Below, one piece after another: positions 31,190 to 33,496 of a stretch of DNA of 33,496 nt. The notes below the pieces were generated by a model. That model saw only the letters and a list, made by a program, of their open reading frames with translations, made no database searches and had not been told where the DNA came from. Position numbers and translations under genes: made by a program. The stretch comes from Xylaria sp. FL1777 (taxonomy: Eukaryota; Ascomycota; Sordariomycetes; Xylariales; Xylariaceae). Location: assembly GCA_022578965.1 (NCBI GenBank), contig MU400839.1:1-33496 (forward strand), given 5' to 3'. The first letter of the stretch is position 1. Every line of letters starts with the position of its first letter.

Positions 31190-33496
31190 CTTTAATAGTT
31201 TTTTAATTAGTAAAACTTAATACATAAAAATAAATACTAGTATAAAAAGTTAAATAATAAACAATTTACAAAATAAACTTTTAAAAGTATACTAAAAAAA
31301 TATTTAAAAAATAAAAATGCTAAATAGCATTATATAAGTAAACTTTATTTAATAATTAATAAACTAAATTTAAGTTATATTACTAAAAATAAAAAGTTAA
31401 AAATTAAGTTTAAAAATCTTAAAAACTTTTAAAACTAATAATATATTAAAACAATAAACTTTAGTACTTTTATTAACTATTTTTATTAAAAAAAAAGCAA
31501 TAATAAAAAAAAAAAAGTTAAGCAATAGTAATAAAAAAAAACTAACGTTAATATTAGTGCTACAAAATAAATTAGTTGCTTTAACTTAAAGAATAGTTTA
31601 AATATTAAGCGTTATAACTTTTAAACTAGCTTAAATATTAGCTATAATAATTAAAGCAGCAATAATAATAGCTATTATAATAATAAATTAAAGCTTTAAA
31701 TAAATAATTATATTATAACTAACGTTAATATTACTACTAAAAAACTTAATGCTTACTTTTATTATTATTATACTTAAAGTAATAACTTAAAATAAAAAAC
31801 TTATTTTTTTATTATTACTACTGCTTTTATTATTAAAATTATTTATAATATTAAAAATGCTAAACATTAAAAGTTTTAAACTTATTGCTTTAAAGCTTTA
31901 TAATAAATTTATAAATATAAAAGCTTTTTTAATTTATGCTAAACTTTATTTAAAATAGCATTTTATTATTATTATAAAAAAAGATTAAAAAGTAATAATT
32001 ATTTTATAATTTTTATTAAAAAAAGTATTAAAATAGTTTTAATTTATTTTAAAGAATTTTTTAAAAGCTAATAAATTAACTAATTTTAAGCTAAAAACAA
32101 AAGAAATTTTTAAAAATTACGTTAAGTTTAAAAATTAAATAAAAGCACTATTTAAAAACACTTAAAAAGCAAAACATATAAAAAAAGCACTTTATTGCTT
32201 AAAATAAACAAAAGTAATAATAAATTATGCTATAAAATTTAAACAATTAGCAGCAATCTTAAAATTGTTTAAGCTTATATTATTTTATTTATTTTATAAT
32301 AAACTTAAAACTTAAGTTTAAAACGAATTATATAAAATAAATAAACTAATAAAAATTAATATATATATTAATTTAGTTATTATAATTAATTAATAATTAT
32401 TTAATTAGTACTTTAAAACTAAAAAAACTAGAAAAAATAAAAAAAAAAATACTTAAAAAAATATTAAATAAAAATTTAAGCAAATTAGTAAAGTTTAAAA
32501 ATAATAATTTTAAAATATGTTTAAAGTTAAATGTTATAATTATAAAAAAAAAAAATACTTTTAAAAATAATACTAATTTAAAAAAAAAAACAAAAAAAAA
32601 AGCTATAAAAAAAAAGATTTTTTAACCTAAAAAAAAAGTATAAGTTATAAAAGTTTAAAACAATAAAAAATAATAAAGCAATTTAAAAAATATATTTTTA
32701 AAGCAAAAATATAAAGTTGCTATTTTAAGTTAAAACAAAAGTACTATATTAAATAAAACTAAATGCTTTATTTATACGAATTAAAATAAATAAGCATATA
32801 AATATTATTTAAAAGCTTTATAATTATTAAAACAAATTATAAAAAAATATATTTGCTATATAAACAATTAAAATTATTTAATATATAATTTAACAAAATA
32901 GTTTAATTAAAAGTAATAAATAATAAAAAATAATAAATTAATATAATTAGCAAACTTATAAAACTATAAAAACTTTAAACTATTAAAGCTTAAAATGTAG
33001 CTTAAAAAAAAGTTATGTTTAAAAAAATAAAACTATAACTATAAATAGTATAATTATTAAACTAATTATAAATTATTAAAACATTTAATTATTAAATAAA
33101 CTTAAAAAAATAAAACTTATAAAACTTTAAAACAAAAATAAATAAAATTAAAAGCTATAAAAAACATTACAAAAAAAAACTAATAAAAATAAACAAAGTA
33201 TTTTTATAGTTTAAACTGCTTTAAATATAATAAAACAAAAAAGCATTAATAATTAGTATAAAAACTAATATATTTTAAAAACTAAAGCTAATAATTTAAC
33301 TAATTGCTAAAAATTATTACTATAATAAAACTATAATAAAAAATAATAATAATATTTTAAGCTTAAAAGATTTAAAACATAATAGAATATTATAAAATTA
33401 TTATATAATATATTATTATTATTAATATTTATTTAATAAACTAAAAAATAATTAGTTTTTTAAACAAATTATAAAAATAAAAATATAAAACTTTTA
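31190..33496 (+). mobile_element. Gypsy copy W, leader and gag-like region, runs off the window
   Basis: 31190 onward aligns, reversed, with the start of Z's internal region (23597 downwards), including the CTAACGTTAATATTAG segment at about 31541 and Z's 23220-23240. About 32400-32650 matches the lysine-rich segment of Z at 22113-22388, on the + strand here, but with more stops. No RT is reached before the window ends. This gives W's orientation as +, opposite to Z. Confidence 0.8.

Noticed and set aside
1..33496. An organelle genome or an AT-rich protist genome
   Set aside because: No rRNA, tRNA or organelle gene is seen, and the low G+C is explained by directional C-to-T change in nested nuclear retrotransposons. 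LTR pairs show the original sequence was richer in G and C.
1..33496. Classical CpA-directed RIP
   Set aside because: CpA and TpG remain frequent, and the changes between the Z LTRs are sorted by the preceding base of C rather than by the following A.

Overview
This window is a graveyard of nested, mutated transposable elements and holds no intact gene. G+C is very low throughout, and hardly any reading frame stays open. Where elements can be recognised (Tad-like LINE, Ty1/copia, at least two Ty3/gypsy families, one terminal-inverted-repeat element) the set fits an AT-rich repeat block of a filamentous fungus, probably an ascomycete. That is an inference; no host gene is present to confirm it.

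Layout: 1-133 is the 3' internal end of a gypsy copy (G2), split by a LINE (X, 134-5284, + strand, flanked by a 10-bp duplication). G2 resumes at 5285-5591 and ends in LTR A (5592-6085). 6086-7162 is the 3' internal part of a sister copy (G1), ending in LTR B (7163-7656). G1 lies inside the left LTR of a Ty1/copia element (Y, 7657-14796, +). Next come 14797-15125 and 26466 to about 30675, read as parts of an old gypsy element (V, +). V is split by a TIR element (T, 15136-26455), which is split by a structurally complete gypsy element (Z, 16367-24117, - strand, ATTAA target duplication on both sides). About 30675-33496 is the 5' LTR and 5' internal part of another gypsy copy (W, +), related to Z.

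All coding relics (EN, RT and RNase H of X; RT-RNase H of Y, V and Z) are recognised from ordered motifs that survive despite many stops. Aspartates of the RT active site have become asparagine in X, Y and V. Comparing the two LTRs of Z shows nearly pure C-to-T and G-to-A change, mostly where the cytosine follows a pyrimidine (TC, CC), while GC and, less so, AC are spared. This resembles repeat-induced point mutation (RIP) but differs from the classical CpA preference. Mutation is lighter at the outer ends of Z, and apparently of other elements. The most interesting content is therefore this mutational signature, not a gene.
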